Source: Oscillospiraceae bacterium (GTDB taxonomy: Bacteria; Bacillota; Clostridia; Oscillospirales; Oscillospiraceae). Taken from it: DNA of 61,651 bases. Location of the stretch: contig JAJBUU010000023.1 in NCBI GenBank assembly GCA_020860205.1, positions 1-61,651 of the forward strand, given 5' to 3'. Below, piece by piece: positions 15,724 to 25,921 of this stretch; position 1 is the stretch's first letter; the number at the start of each line of letters is the position of its first letter. The position numbers and the translations under genes were made by a program. Under the pieces are notes generated by a model. It searched no databases, was not told where the DNA came from, and worked only from the letters and a program-made list of their open reading frames with translations.

Positions 15724-16038
15724 ATGTCTTTGGAAGCGATGGAGACGCTGACCGCTGTGGAAGCACGTCTCCAAAAGAAGCGTGCGGACGCGGCGGCTGG
15801 TGCAAAGCAGGCTGCGGCGGACGCCAAAACCAGGGGCGAAGCGCTGGTCGCGGAGGCACGGAACAGGGCGCAGGCGGAAATCGCCGCGCTGACGCGCCAA
15901 ACCGACGAAACGGCCAAAACCGCCGCAGCAGCGCGCGCAAAGGAGAGCGAGCGCGAATGCGAAGCGTTGCGCGCCGCCGCAAAGGCAAAGGAGGAGAGCG
16001 CGGTTTCCTTTGTCGTTGAAAGGATCGTGAGCAGCTAA
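15724..16038 (+). CDS. V-type ATP synthase subunit G/H (peripheral stalk)
   Basis: This 104-aa, almost entirely helical Ala/Lys/Glu-rich protein is the expected coiled-coil stator subunit that pairs with subunit E. The ATG at 15724 (MSLEAMETL) has GGAGGG upstream; earlier codons lack family character. It is the first gene of the nine-gene operon, and its stop codon TAA overlaps the first base of the subunit I ATG. Assignment rests on position, length and coiled-coil composition, because stator sequences are poorly conserved. Confidence 0.75.
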   Translation: MSLEAMETLTAVEARLQKKRADAAAGAKQAAADAKTRGEALVAEARNRAQAEIAALTRQTDETAKTAAAARAKESERECEALRAAAKAKEESAVSFVVERIVSS

Positions 16039-17975
16039 TGGCAATCGTTCAGATGAAAAGGCTGCGTGCCATCGCGCTTTCATCCCGGCGGGACGCGCTG
16101 CTGAAGGAACTGCAGCTTTTGGGCTGCGTAGAGCTCACGACGCAGGACTGGACGCAGGAGGCCGCGCCGCAGCTTACGCCGGATCATGGAGACCTTGTGG
16201 AAACGCAGGCCGCGCGCCAGCTTTTCAGCGAAGCCGTCGAGGCGCTGGAGCGTCATGTGCCGCAGAAAAAGCCCATGCTCTCCGCAAAGCCGGAAATCAG
16301 CACGGCGGAGCTGCTGGATGAGTCGGACGCTGCGGAACTGACCGCCGCCGCAAAGGAGCTGACCGCGTGCAGTGAGCAGCTGAAAAGCCTAGCGTCCGAA
16401 CAGACGCGGGAGAAGCTACGCATCGAAACGCTGCTGCCGTGGAAAACCTGCCCGATTCCACTGGATTGCGCCGGGACAAAGCACGTCGCCGTTCTGTTCG
16501 GCAGTCTGCCGGTCACGGCGGATATGGACGCGCTGAGCGCCGCGCTGACAGAGCAGGCGGAGGCCACCGCGCTCTTTGAGGTCAGCGCAGACCCCGCCGC
16601 ACGCTATATATACCTGTTCTATCTCCGTGCGGAGGAGGAGCGCGTGTTCAAGCTGCTGCGCGAGCATGGCTTTGCATCCCCCGGTTATGGAGAGGCGGTC
16701 GGCAGTGCCGCCGCGGGTATCGAACGTGCGGAGGCGCGCCTTGCCGCGATCGCGTCCGAGGAAAAGAAGCTGCAGGAGCGCATCGCCGCGCTTGCGGGTT
16801 ACCGGGAGCGGCTCCAGATCTGCTGCGACCGTGCAGGGCTGGACGTGGACCGCGCGGAGGCCGCCGGACGGTTGCTGCGTTCCGAGCGCACCGTACTGCT
16901 GGAGGGCTGGGCCGTTGCGGACAGGGAAGCGGAAATTTCTGCGTTGCTGGATCGCTTTGACTGCGCCTATGAGTACGAAGCACCGACGGAGGAGGAATAT
17001 CCTGACGTTCCGGTAAAGCTGCGCAACAACATATTCACCAACGGGCTGAACATGATCACAAATATGTACTCCCTGCCGCAGTACGGCACGGTGGACCCCA
17101 ACCCGTTGATGGCGCCGTTTTACATTCTGTTCTTTGGCATCATGATGGCCGACATGGGCTACGGAATCCTGATGATCCTTGCGTCCATTGTGGTGTGCAA
17201 AAAGATGAAGCCGCGCGGCGGAATGTCCTATTTTGACAATCTGCTGTTCTGGTGCGGTGTTTCCACACTGGTTTTTGGCGCGTTGACCGCCAGCTTTTTC
17301 AGCGACGCAGCCGCGCAGATCGCGCAGATTTTCAACCCGGAGAGTACGTTTGAGTGGTTCTGGCCGGCGCTGTTCACCCCGCTGAACGACAGCATTTTTG
17401 TTCTGGTGCTGGCGCTGGCGTTGGGCGTGCTCCAGCTAAATGCCGGTCTGGTCGTCAGCTTTGTGCAAAAGCTGAAGCATGGAGACACGCTGGACGGCCT
17501 GCTCTATGAGGCTGCGCTGTGGGTCATCGAAATCGGCGCAGTCCTGCTTGTGCTGGGCGGCGGGATGCCGGGCAAAATCATCCTGATCATCGGTGTGGTC
17601 GCGCTCTTTGGCGGTTCCATGCGCGGCAAAAAGGGACTTGGAAAGTTCACCGCCATTTTCGGTACGCTCTATAACGAGCTGACCGGCTGGTTTGGCGACA
17701 TCCTGTCCTACTCCCGCATCATGGCTCTGATGCTGGCGGGCAGCGTTATCGGGCAGGTGTTCAACACTATCGGCGCAATGTTTGGCAATATCGTCATTTT
17801 TGCCCTCATCTTCATCGTCGGACACGCGCTGAACTTTGGCCTGAATCTGCTGAGCTGCTATGTCCACGATCTGCGCCTTCAGTGTCTGGAGTATTTTGGC
17901 AAATTCTATGTAGACGGCGGCAAGGCTTTTGCGCCGCTTGAGATACGCACAAACTATGTCAACGTGAACAAATAA
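16038..17975 (+). CDS. V-type ATP synthase subunit I (membrane subunit a)
   Basis: This 645-aa protein has a soluble N-terminal half (to about residue 340) with coiled-coil stretches. Its C-terminal membrane half has about seven helices, beginning near MAPFYILFFGIMMADMGYG and including SYSRIMALMLAGSVIGQVF. The HDLRLQCLEYFGKFY segment carries the conserved arginine region that faces the ion site of the K ring. It forms the ion half-channels and anchors the peripheral stalk. The start overlaps the previous stop by one base, implying translational coupling. Confidence 0.93.
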   Translation: MAIVQMKRLRAIALSSRRDALLKELQLLGCVELTTQDWTQEAAPQLTPDHGDLVETQAARQLFSEAVEALERHVPQKKPMLSAKPEISTAELLDESDAAELTAAAKELTACSEQLKSLASEQTREKLRIETLLPWKTCPIPLDCAGTKHVAVLFGSLPVTADMDALSAALTEQAEATALFEVSADPAARYIYLFYLRAEEERVFKLLREHGFASPGYGEAVGSAAAGIERAEARLAAIASEEKKLQERIAALAGYRERLQICCDRAGLDVDRAEAAGRLLRSERTVLLEGWAVADREAEISALLDRFDCAYEYEAPTEEEYPDVPVKLRNNIFTNGLNMITNMYSLPQYGTVDPNPLMAPFYILFFGIMMADMGYGILMILASIVVCKKMKPRGGMSYFDNLLFWCGVSTLVFGALTASFFSDAAAQIAQIFNPESTFEWFWPALFTPLNDSIFVLVLALALGVLQLNAGLVVSFVQKLKHGDTLDGLLYEAALWVIEIGAVLLVLGGGMPGKIILIIGVVALFGGSMRGKKGLGKFTAIFGTLYNELTGWFGDILSYSRIMALMLAGSVIGQVFNTIGAMFGNIVIFALIFIVGHALNFGLNLLSCYVHDLRLQCLEYFGKFYVDGGKAFAPLEIRTNYVNVNK

Positions 17976-18518
<543 letters not shown>

Positions 18519-18529
18519 GGGCCAAAGCC

Positions 18530-19120
18530 ATGACCGGAATGGATAAAATCGTCGCCCGGCTGGAAGCCGACGCACAGGCCGAGGTGGACGAGATCAGCGC
18601 ACGGTCGCAGGAGGAATGCGCCGGGATACTGGCACGCTACCGCGAATCGGCCGAGTCGGAATACGCCGCCCAGCGCAAAGCCGGAGAGAAAAACTGCGCC
18701 CTGCGCGCGGAACGGCTGGAGAGCACTGCGGAGCTGGAGGCGCGCAAGCAGCAGCTTGCGTTCAAGCAGAAGCTGGTGGGCGAGGTATTCGATATGGCGG
18801 CAGCGCGTATCGTTTCTCTGCCGCGCGCGGACTATGTGGCGTTTCTCGCCGCACAGGCGGCAAATGCGGCAGTCAGCGGCACGGAGGAGCTGATCTTTAA
18901 CGAAAAGGACGCGGGAGAGGTCGGGCAGGACGTGGCAGCGGCTGCGAACGCTCAGCTCGGCGCGCGCGGAAAGCTGACCGTTTCTGCGGAAACGCGCCGG
19001 TTCTCCGGCGGCGTGATCGTGAAGCAGGGCGAAATCGAAACGAACTGCACGGTGGAAATGCTGATACAGCAGCGCCGCAGCGACCTCGCTTCCCAGGTGG
19101 CGGAGCTTCTGTTTTCCTGA
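18530..19120 (+). CDS. V-type ATP synthase subunit E (peripheral stalk)
   Basis: This 196-aa protein has a long N-terminal coiled coil (about 1-100, Ala/Glu/Arg-rich) and a compact C-terminal domain, with FSGGVIVKQGEIETNCTVEM typical of vATP-synt_E. It pairs with subunit G/H as the stator that prevents rotation of the A3B3 head. It starts 11 bases after subunit K. A second ATG nine bases downstream is an alternative start. A 118-base gap with a GC-rich hairpin precedes subunit C, so the downstream genes may be differently expressed. Confidence 0.9.
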   Translation: MTGMDKIVARLEADAQAEVDEISARSQEECAGILARYRESAESEYAAQRKAGEKNCALRAERLESTAELEARKQQLAFKQKLVGEVFDMAAARIVSLPRADYVAFLAAQAANAAVSGTEELIFNEKDAGEVGQDVAAAANAQLGARGKLTVSAETRRFSGGVIVKQGEIETNCTVEMLIQQRRSDLASQVAELLFS

Positions 19121-19238
19121 GATACCACGCCGCGCCGCCCCGCCTGTTTTGCGAAAGCGGGCGTGCCGCGGGAACGGGGCGTGAAGCCTTCCGCGCAGAA
19201 CGAATAACGAAATGGTATCTACAGGAGGAACGGAAAAC

Positions 19239-20222
19239 GTGTCAAATAAAATTGATGAGAGCAACTATATCTGCCTTTCCGCGATCCTTCGTGCCAAGGA
19301 AGCCAGACTGCTGAGCATGGAACGGATGGAACGGATGCTTTCCAAATCCAGCTATGCGGACGCCTGCCGCGTCGCGGCGGACGCCGGGTGGCCAGATATG
19401 TCCGAAATGGGCGTGGATGGCATCAACGCCGTGCTGGACGCGCGGCGCACCGAGGAGTTTGCCGACATCCGGGACATGATCCCGGACAAGGCGCTGCTTC
19501 CGCTGGTCTGTCTGCAATATGATTGCCACAACGCCAAGGTGCTGGTCAAGTCCGGCGGGGATACATCGCGCAGCGCGTCCCTGTTTTCCGCTGCGGGCTG
19601 CTACACTGTGGAGGAGTTGCAGGAGGTCTATGACAACGAGGAGAGCGGCGGCGCGCTGCCGGATGGCTTTGCGGAGGCGATTCATGAAGCCAAACGGTCG
19701 CTTGCCCGCACAGGCAATCCGCAGCTTGCGGACTATCTGCTGGATCGCGCCTATTTTGCGGAACTGCTGAAAACGGCGCAGCTTGCGGAAAAGCCGTTTC
19801 TGGAAACCTATGTCCGCAGCCACATCGACAAGGTGAATCTGCGCAGCCTGCTGCGCACGCTGGACATGGGACGGCGCGGCGATCTGCTGGCGAATGCGCT
19901 GATCGAAGGCGGCGATGTGGGTCTGGAGCAGATTTCCGACCCCACGCTGACGAAGGAGGACATCGCCCGGCTTTACGCTGTGACGATTTTTGCAGATGCA
20001 GCGGAGGCACCGGACATGACGTCCTTTGAAAAGGCCGCGGACAACGCGGAAAAGGAATATATCAGCGGCGGCAGCCTGATTCCTTATGGGCCGGAGGTCG
20101 TGCTGGAATATGCCGCAGCACTGGAAAACGAAATCGTTTCCCTGCGCATCATCCTGACCGGAAAACGGATGGGCATCGGAGAGGAAACGCTGCGGGAAAG
20201 GCTGCGTGAGAGCTATGTATAA
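19239..20222 (+). CDS. V-type ATP synthase subunit C (central stalk, d-type)
   Basis: This 327-aa, mainly helical subunit bridges the rotor shaft to the K ring. It begins at a GTG (19239) ten bases after a perfect AGGAGG; the translation VSNKIDESNYICLSAILRAKEARLLS is family-typical. Arg/Glu-rich helices and LRSLLRTLDMGRRGDLLANAL fit the vATP-synt_AC39 family. Its stop overlaps the start of subunit F by eight bases. Confidence 0.9.
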   Translation: MSNKIDESNYICLSAILRAKEARLLSMERMERMLSKSSYADACRVAADAGWPDMSEMGVDGINAVLDARRTEEFADIRDMIPDKALLPLVCLQYDCHNAKVLVKSGGDTSRSASLFSAAGCYTVEELQEVYDNEESGGALPDGFAEAIHEAKRSLARTGNPQLADYLLDRAYFAELLKTAQLAEKPFLETYVRSHIDKVNLRSLLRTLDMGRRGDLLANALIEGGDVGLEQISDPTLTKEDIARLYAVTIFADAAEAPDMTSFEKAADNAEKEYISGGSLIPYGPEVVLEYAAALENEIVSLRIILTGKRMGIGEETLRERLRESYV

Positions 20223-20532
20223 AATCGCCGTAATCGGTGGCAGCGACAGCGTGGTTGGCTTCCGCGCGCTGGGATTGGATACGTTCCCGGTATCGGACGC
20301 GGCAGAAGCCCGCAAGACGCTGCACGACATCACCAGAATAGAAGAAGACCCCTATGTGATTATCTACATCGAGGAAACGCTGGCGGAGCCGATGATGGAT
20401 GAGATCCGGAAATTCACTGCACGTCCGACGCCTGCGATTATCCTGATTCCGGGACGGAACGGCCCCATTGGACTGGGGCAGGCCGCTCTGAAGCAGGCGG
20501 TCGAGCAGGCGGTCGGTTCCGACATCCTTTAA
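20215..20532 (+). CDS. V-type ATP synthase subunit F
   Basis: This 105-aa protein of the vATP-synt_F family starts MYKIAVIGGSDSVVGFRALGL, with a Rossmann-like alternating fold and IILIPGRNGPIGLGQAALKQ at the C-terminus. It is a regulatory central-stalk subunit bound to subunit D. The ATG at 20215 lies inside the end of subunit C, so it depends on coupling rather than on a strong ribosome site of its own. Confidence 0.9.
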   Translation: MYKIAVIGGSDSVVGFRALGLDTFPVSDAAEARKTLHDITRIEEDPYVIIYIEETLAEPMMDEIRKFTARPTPAIILIPGRNGPIGLGQAALKQAVEQAVGSDIL

Positions 20533-20552
20533 TTAGAAAGGAAACACAGAAT

Positions 20553-22319
20553 ATGAGTGGTAAAGTAGTCAAAGTCGCCGGACCGCTGGTGGTTGCGGAG
20601 GGGCTTTCGGACGCCAACGTCAGCGACGTTGTGCGCGTGGGGCCACAGCATCTCATCGGCGAGATCCTGAACATGACGGGAGACCGGGCGGACATCCAGG
20701 TCTATGAGGAAACCGGCGGCTTGGGTCCCGGTGCGGAGGTCGTGACCACCGGCGCGCCGCTGTCCGTGGAGCTTGGACCCGGTATGCTGGAGGGCATTTA
20801 CGACGGCATTCAGCGTCCGCTGACCGAGATCCGTGACCTGACCGGTCACACCATCGCAAGCGGCGTGAACGTACCGGCGCTGAACCGCACGAAAAAATGG
20901 GAGTTCACCGCAACCGTTCAGGCGGGCGACGCCGTGACCGGCGGCGATATCATCGGCACTGTGCCGGAAACCCCGACCGTGCTGCACAAAATCATGGTTC
21001 CGCCGAACCGCAAGGGAACCATCGTCAGCATTCAGAGCGGCAGCTTCACCGTTGCGGATACGGTGGCCGTCCTGAAAACTGAGGACGGCACAGAGGTTCC
21101 GCTGACCATGATGCAGTCCTGGCCTGTCCGTGTTGGTCGGCCTTACACAAAGAAATTTCCCCCCGTCACCCCGCTGCAGAGCGGACAGCGTATTGTGGAC
21201 ACCATGTTCCCCATCGCAAAGGGCGGCACCGCCGCCATCCCCGGCCCCTTCGGCAGCGGAAAAACCGTGATGCAGCACGCGCTGGCCAAATGGTCGGATG
21301 TGGACATCGTGGTCTATATCGGCTGCGGCGAGCGCGGCAACGAGATGACCGACGTTCTGATGGAGTTCCCGGAATTGATAGACCCGCACACCGGCTATCC
21401 GCTGATGAAGCGTACCGTGCTGATTGCAAACACCTCCGATATGCCGGTGGCGGCGCGCGAGGCCAGCATTTATACCGGCATTACCATTGCGGAATACTTC
21501 CGCGACATGGGTTATGCCGTGGCGGTCATCGCGGACTCCACCTCCCGTTGGGCGGAGGCACTGCGTGAGATGAGCGGTCGTCTGGAGGAGATGCCCGGTG
21601 AGGAAGGCTATCCCGCTTACCTTGCCAGCCGTATCGCGCAGTTCTATGAGCGCGCCGGCGTGGTAGAGTGCCTCGGCAGCGATCAGCGACAGGGCAGCCT
21701 GACAGCGGTTGGCGCAGTTTCGCCGCCGGGCGGCGACCTGTCCGAGCCGGTTTCGCAGGCCACCATGCGCATTGTCAAGGTGTTCTGGGGACTGGACAGC
21801 GCGCTGGCTTATGCGCGTCACTTCCCGGCCATCAACTGGTTGAACTCCTATTCCCTCTATCTCGACTCCCTGAAGCCGTGGTATGAGGAGCGTTTCCCCG
21901 GCTTTATGGCCAACCGCGACAAGGCGATGGCGATTTTGCAGGAGGAATCCAATCTGAACGAAATCGTCCGTCTGGTCGGCGCGGACTCCCTTGCCCCGCC
22001 GGAGCAGCTCACGCTGGCCACCGCAAAAATGCTGCGTGAGGACTTCCTGCAGCAGAACTCTTTTGTGGACATCGACTCCTACAGCGAAACGGAGCGCCAG
22101 TACCTGCTGATGGAGCTGATTCTGGACTGCGACCGCCTTTCCAGAGATGCACTGGCGAATGGCGCGGAGCTGAAGGAGCTGACCGCCATTCCCGCACGCG
22201 AGGAGATAGGCCGCGCAAAGACCGTTCCCGCCGATCAGTACAAGGAGGTCTACGCCCGCATCGGCGCAGACATGAAAGCGCAGATCGAAGCTGCGAAGCA
22301 GGGAGGCGATGAGGCATGA
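20553..22319 (+). CDS. V-type ATP synthase subunit A (catalytic)
   Basis: This 588-aa catalytic subunit has Walker A GPFGSGKT (231-238), the inserted non-homologous region of V/A-type A subunits (about 110-190) and the GERGNEM motif with the catalytic glutamate. [29 protein letters not shown] is the V-ATPase-type segment. Three copies alternate with subunit B in the head. The ribosome site is AGAAAGGAAA. The end overlaps subunit B by four bases (ATGA). Confidence 0.97.
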   Translation: MSGKVVKVAGPLVVAEGLSDANVSDVVRVGPQHLIGEILNMTGDRADIQVYEETGGLGPGAEVVTTGAPLSVELGPGMLEGIYDGIQRPLTEIRDLTGHTIASGVNVPALNRTKKWEFTATVQAGDAVTGGDIIGTVPETPTVLHKIMVPPNRKGTIVSIQSGSFTVADTVAVLKTEDGTEVPLTMMQSWPVRVGRPYTKKFPPVTPLQSGQRIVDTMFPIAKGGTAAIPGPFGSGKTVMQHALAKWSDVDIVVYIGCGERGNEMTDVLMEFPELIDPHTGYPLMKRTVLIANTSDMPVAAREASIYTGITIAEYFRDMGYAVAVIADSTSRWAEALREMSGRLEEMPGEEGYPAYLASRIAQFYERAGVVECLGSDQRQGSLTAVGAVSPPGGDLSEPVSQATMRIVKVFWGLDSALAYARHFPAINWLNSYSLYLDSLKPWYEERFPGFMANRDKAMAILQEESNLNEIVRLVGADSLAPPEQLTLATAKMLREDFLQQNSFVDIDSYSETERQYLLMELILDCDRLSRDALANGAELKELTAIPAREEIGRAKTVPADQYKEVYARIGADMKAQIEAAKQGGDEA

Positions 22320-23698
22320 TCCGGGAATATCAAACCATACACGAAATCGCAAGCCCGTTGATGATCGTCGATCAGGTAGAGGGCGTTACCTATGACGAGC
22401 TGTGCGAGATTCAACTGCCGGACAGCAGCCTGCGCCGCGGCAAGGTGCTGGAGGTGGACGGGTCGCGCGCCGTTGTCCAGCTTTATGAGAGCGCCGCGGG
22501 AATCAACCTTGCAAAATCCAAGGTGCGTTTCCTTGGCCACCCGCTGGAGCTGGCCGTTTCCGGCGATATGCTGGGGCGCGTGTTCAACGGCATGGGACAG
22601 CCGATCGACGGCGGTCCGGAGATTTTGGCGGATGCACACCTCAACATCAACGGTCTGCCGCTGAACCCCTCCGCCCGCGCTTACCCGGCTGAGTTCATCC
22701 AGACCGGCGTTTCCACCATTGACGGACTGAATACGCTGGTGCGTGGACAAAAGCTCCCGATTTTCTCCTGCTCCGGTTTGCCGCACGCAAATCTGGCGGC
22801 GCAGATCGCGCGTCAGGCGCGGGTGCTGGGCGACAGCGGAAAGTTCGCCGTTGTGTTTGCCGCCATCGGCATCACGTTCGAGGAATCAGAGTTCTTTGTG
22901 CAGGAATTTCGCCGCACGGGTGCAATCGACCGCACCGTTATGTTCTCCAACCTGGCTGACCAGCCCGCCATCGAGCGTATCGCTACGCCGCGTATGGCGC
23001 TGACCGCAGCGGAATACCTGGCCTTTGAGAAGGATATGCACGTTCTGGTCATCCTGACGGACATTACAAACTATGCAGAGGCATTGCGTGAGATCTCCGC
23101 CGCAAAGAAGGAAGTCCCCGGACGCCGCGGCTATCCCGGCTACCTGTATACCGACCTTGCCACCATGTATGAGCGCGCGGGCCGCCGTATCGGAAAGCCC
23201 GGTTCCATCACGATGATCCCCATCCTGACGATGCCGGAGGACGATAAGACCCATCCGATCCCGGACCTGACCGGCTACATCACAGAGGGTCAGATCATCC
23301 TCAGCCGTGAGCTTTACCGCAAGGGCATCATCCCGCCGGTGGACGTGTTGCCGAGCCTTTCCCGTCTGAAGGACAAGGGCATTGGCGAGGGCAAAACCAG
23401 AGAGGATCACTCCGGCGTTTTGAACCAGCTTTTCGCAGCCTATGCCGCCGGTAAGGATGCCAAAGAGCTGATGACGATTCTGGGCGAGAGCGCGCTGAGC
23501 GAAACGGATAAATATTATGCCAAATTCGCAGAGGCGTTTGAGGAGAAATTCGTCAACCAGGGCAACGAGAGCAACCGCAGCATTGAGGAAACGCTGGACA
23601 TCGGCTGGGAGCTGCTCAGCATTCTGCCAAAGAGCGAGCTGAAGCGTATCAAGCCGGAATACATCGAGAAATATCTGCCGCAAAAATCAGAGGGGTGA
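22316..23698 (+). CDS. V-type ATP synthase subunit B (regulatory)
   Basis: This 460-aa non-catalytic nucleotide-binding subunit has a degenerate P-loop ([19 protein letters not shown]), which replaces GxxxxGKT and is normal for V/A-type B subunits, plus [36 protein letters not shown] family sequence. The start overlaps the end of subunit A as ATGA with GGGAGG upstream. It works in the A3B3 hexamer. Confidence 0.97.
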   Translation: MIREYQTIHEIASPLMIVDQVEGVTYDELCEIQLPDSSLRRGKVLEVDGSRAVVQLYESAAGINLAKSKVRFLGHPLELAVSGDMLGRVFNGMGQPIDGGPEILADAHLNINGLPLNPSARAYPAEFIQTGVSTIDGLNTLVRGQKLPIFSCSGLPHANLAAQIARQARVLGDSGKFAVVFAAIGITFEESEFFVQEFRRTGAIDRTVMFSNLADQPAIERIATPRMALTAAEYLAFEKDMHVLVILTDITNYAEALREISAAKKEVPGRRGYPGYLYTDLATMYERAGRRIGKPGSITMIPILTMPEDDKTHPIPDLTGYITEGQIILSRELYRKGIIPPVDVLPSLSRLKDKGIGEGKTREDHSGVLNQLFAAYAAGKDAKELMTILGESALSETDKYYAKFAEAFEEKFVNQGNESNRSIEETLDIGWELLSILPKSELKRIKPEYIEKYLPQKSEG

Positions 23699-23706
23699 CG
23701 TAAAAG

Positions 23707-24372
23707 ATGGCAAAGACCGCAGTGACCCCGACCCGGATGGTGCTGAACCAGCTCAAGGGACGGTTGAAAACCGCCACCCGCGGTCACAAGCTGCTGAAAG
23801 ACAAGCGCGATGAGCTGATGCGCCAGTTTATGGAAGTCATCCGTCGCAACAAGGAGCTGCGTCAGCGTGTAGAGGACGGTCTGACAGAGGCGTTCGGCGC
23901 GCTGACCGTGGCCAGCGCGGTGATGAGCCCGGAAATGCTGGAGCAGGCGCTGATGTATCCGCGTCAGAGCGTGGAGCTGACGATGAAGTTCCGCAACGTG
24001 ATGAGCGTAAACGTCCCGCAGTACAGCTTCAAGACCGCAAATGCTGACCCCGGCGAGATTTATCCCTACGGTTTCACCCAGACCAGTGGCGAGCTTGATT
24101 TGGCAATGCAGTGCCTCTCCCGCGTGTTTGAGGATATGCTGGAGCTGGCGCAGGTGGAAAAGACCATGCAGCTGCTCGCGGAGGAGATTGAAAAGACCCG
24201 CCGCCGCGTGAACGCTCTGGAATACGTGATGATTCCGGAGATGGAGGAGAATATCAAGTATATCTCCATGAAGCTCAGCGAAAACGAAAACTCTACCAAA
24301 GTGCGTCTGATGAAGGTCAAGGACATGGTGCTGCAACAGAGCCATGACTTCAGCTATGCGCAGAATGCATAG
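23707..24372 (+). CDS. V-type ATP synthase subunit D (central rotor shaft)
   Basis: This 221-aa protein forms a long antiparallel coiled coil (N-terminal TPTRMVLNQLKGRLKTATRGHKLLKDKRDELMRQF, C-terminal EIEKTRRRVNALEYVMIPEME). It is the gamma-like rotor axle. GAGGGG lies before the ATG. It is the last gene of the operon and is followed 17 bases later by a terminator. Confidence 0.95.
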   Translation: MAKTAVTPTRMVLNQLKGRLKTATRGHKLLKDKRDELMRQFMEVIRRNKELRQRVEDGLTEAFGALTVASAVMSPEMLEQALMYPRQSVELTMKFRNVMSVNVPQYSFKTANADPGEIYPYGFTQTSGELDLAMQCLSRVFEDMLELAQVEKTMQLLAEEIEKTRRRVNALEYVMIPEMEENIKYISMKLSENENSTKVRLMKVKDMVLQQSHDFSYAQNA

Positions 24373-24389
24373 TGACCCCAAACCACACA

Positions 24390-24425
24390 AAAATCGCCCC
24401 TGCCATCCGGCAGGGGCGATTTTGC
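24390..24425 (+). terminator. Terminator of the V-type ATPase operon
   Basis: AAAATCGCCCCTGCC pairs with GGCAGGGGCGATTTT around a four-base loop, with A and T tracts on both sides. It may act bidirectionally. Confidence 0.92.
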
Positions 24426-24546
24426 GAGATGTGTCGGTTTCCTGTGATCGGATTCAGAAGCTGCGTTTATGGAAATGGAAAAACCATGCGCGGCTGCGTG
24501 TGGTGGAGCGCAGAACACGGGAAAGCGCCGCTGCTGCGGAAAATGC

Positions 24547-24588
24547 AAGAACCGCGCCCCGAAATACGCCGGGACGCGGTTCTTTTGC
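24547..24588. terminator. Second hairpin between convergent V-ATPase and rplL genes
   Basis: AAGAACCGCGCCCC pairs with GGGACGCGGTTCTT (one wobble/mismatch region) and is followed by TTTT on the plus strand. It is a backup or bidirectional terminator. Confidence 0.55.
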
Positions 24589-24613
24589 GGAATATCCGCC
24601 GATATTATAGAAA

Positions 24614-24688
24614 ATCACGGTATTCCAAATCGGCGCTGACGGCTGACGAAAACCAACTGTCAGTGCCGCAGACGCATATGTGCGGTCT
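24614..24688. repeat. Short inverted-repeat element, family B, copy 2
   Basis: Aligns along its length with 10414-10489. Shared blocks are ATCAC, CAAATC, CGGCTG, CGAAAA and the right end GCAGACGCATxTGTGCGG. It lies directly downstream of rplL. Confidence 0.5.
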
Positions 24689-24692
24689 TGCC

Positions 24693-25070
24693 TTACTTCA
24701 GCTCGACCTTTGCGCCGACAGCTTCCAGCTTTGCCTTGATCTCCTCGGCCTCTTCCTTGGAAACGGCTTCCTTGATCTTGGCGGGAACGCCCTCGACCAT
24801 CGCCTTCGCCTCGGCCAGGCCAAGACCGGTGATGCCGCGGACTTCCTTGATGACCTTGATTTTCTCTGCGCCGAACTCGGTCATGACGACGTCGAACTCG
24901 GTCTGCTCTGCGACGGCAGCCTCTCCGCCAGCGGCGGGCGCGGCGGCGACAGCAGCAGCGGCTGCGGAAACACCAAACTCCTCCTCCAGCGCATGAACCA
25001 GCTCAGCCAGCTCCAGCACGGTCAGAGCCTTTACTTCTTCGATCATAGCGGTAACTTTTTCGCTTGCCAT
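24693..25070 (-). CDS. rplL: 50S ribosomal protein L7/L12
   Basis: This 125-aa stalk protein has an N-terminal dimerisation helix pair ([25 protein letters not shown]), an Ala/Gly-rich hinge (about 36-52) and the C-terminal factor-binding domain ([36 protein letters not shown]). It recruits and stimulates translation GTPases. It follows rplJ by 42 bases and shares its leader-controlled transcript. AGGAGG precedes the ATG. Confidence 0.98.
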   Translation of the reverse strand: MASEKVTAMIEEVKALTVLELAELVHALEEEFGVSAAAAAVAAAPAAGGEAAVAEQTEFDVVMTEFGAEKIKVIKEVRGITGLGLAEAKAMVEGVPAKIKEAVSKEEAEEIKAKLEAVGAKVELK

Positions 25071-25112
25071 TTTCTAAAATCCTCCTAAATGTGTTTTCTG
25101 TAAGCCCCGCGA

Positions 25113-25652
25113 TTATTCCGCGGCAGCTTCCGGCGCAGCTTCCTCTGCGGGCGCGCCATTCTTCTCTGCGATCTGGTTCAGCACAACAGCCAGACTGGTG
25201 ATCGGAGCCAGCAGGGTGCCAAAGACCTGTGCGTACAGCGCATCCTTGGACGGCAACGCCGCGATCTCTTTGATTTCCTCCTCCGTCAGCACCTGACCAT
25301 CCATAAACGCGGCCTTGATGCTGAACACGTCGCCTTCGAGCTTGTCTGCGTAGTCGCTGATGATGCGGAACGGTGCGATGGGGTCGCCTGTGCTGGTTGC
25401 GAGGGAGGTCGTCCCGTTCAGGATGGCATCCAGCTCGGAGAGCCCGCAGTCGTCCAGCGCACGGCGAACCAGTGTATTCTTGACAACAGAATACTCGATT
25501 TCGTTCTTGCGCAGCTCCGCACGCAGCTCCGTGTCCTGTGCGACATTGATGCCCTTGTAATCGACAAAGACACCTGCGCTGGCGCCCTGCAGACGCGCAA
25601 CCAGCGCCGCGACAACGGCTTGCTTTTCGCTGAGAACTTTTGCGTTCGGCAT
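25113..25652 (-). CDS. rplJ: 50S ribosomal protein L10
   Basis: This 179-aa base of the L7/L12 stalk starts at the ATG at 25652 (MPNAKVLSEKQAVV), with GGAGGTG upstream; the longer frame upstream is untranslated leader. VDYKGINVAQDTELRAELRKN and YSVVKNTLVRRALDD are typical. The Ala/Glu-rich C-terminus binds L7/L12 dimers. L10 (with L12) represses its own mRNA through the leader at 25738-25846. Confidence 0.97.
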   Translation of the reverse strand: MPNAKVLSEKQAVVAALVARLQGASAGVFVDYKGINVAQDTELRAELRKNEIEYSVVKNTLVRRALDDCGLSELDAILNGTTSLATSTGDPIAPFRIISDYADKLEGDVFSIKAAFMDGQVLTEEEIKEIAALPSKDALYAQVFGTLLAPITSLAVVLNQIAEKNGAPAEEAAPEAAAE

Positions 25653-25737
25653 AGTTTCACCTCCGGGTAAATTTCGCGGGAAATGCCGAACCGGAACAGC
25701 GTATCCGGTTTGAACGTTTCCCATGCGCCCAAAAAGA

Positions 25738-25846
25738 AAGCTCCTCCTTGTCGCAAAGACATGGAGAAGCCATTCAAAATCAATCGAATGCTGATCCTCG
25801 GCAGGACTTACGACCCGTGATGAGCCACCTGCTGTCTTTGGAGCGC
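25738..25846 (-). ncRNA. Ribosomal protein L10 leader
   Basis: On the minus strand the transcript contains AGACAGCAGGTGGCTCAT, CTTA.. TCCTGCCGAGGA and, near the end, TCCATGTCTTTGCGACAAGG. The pairing AAGACAGCAGG/CCTGCCGAGG and the late ATGTCTTTGC complement form the well-known L10 leader fold bound by the L10(L12) complex for autoregulation. It lies between the promoter and rplJ. Confidence 0.88.
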
Positions 25847-25852
25847 TCGATT

Positions 25853-25881
25853 ATATTAACAGATATGCGCCGCGTTGTCAA
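25853..25881 (-). promoter_or_regulatory. Promoter of rplJ-rplL
   Basis: On the minus strand, consensus TTGACA (25876-25881) and TAATAT (25853-25858) have 17-base spacing. An overlapping TATAAT lies three bases downstream. The L10 leader starts right after. Confidence 0.85.
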
Positions 25882-25921
25882 GCATTTTTTGCGTGCGACC
25901 TTCGCCGTTGGCCGCAGCGCG

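Noticed and set aside
20529-22352. A 607-codon antisense frame opposite V-ATPase subunit A
   Set aside because: Shadow of a highly conserved operon gene.
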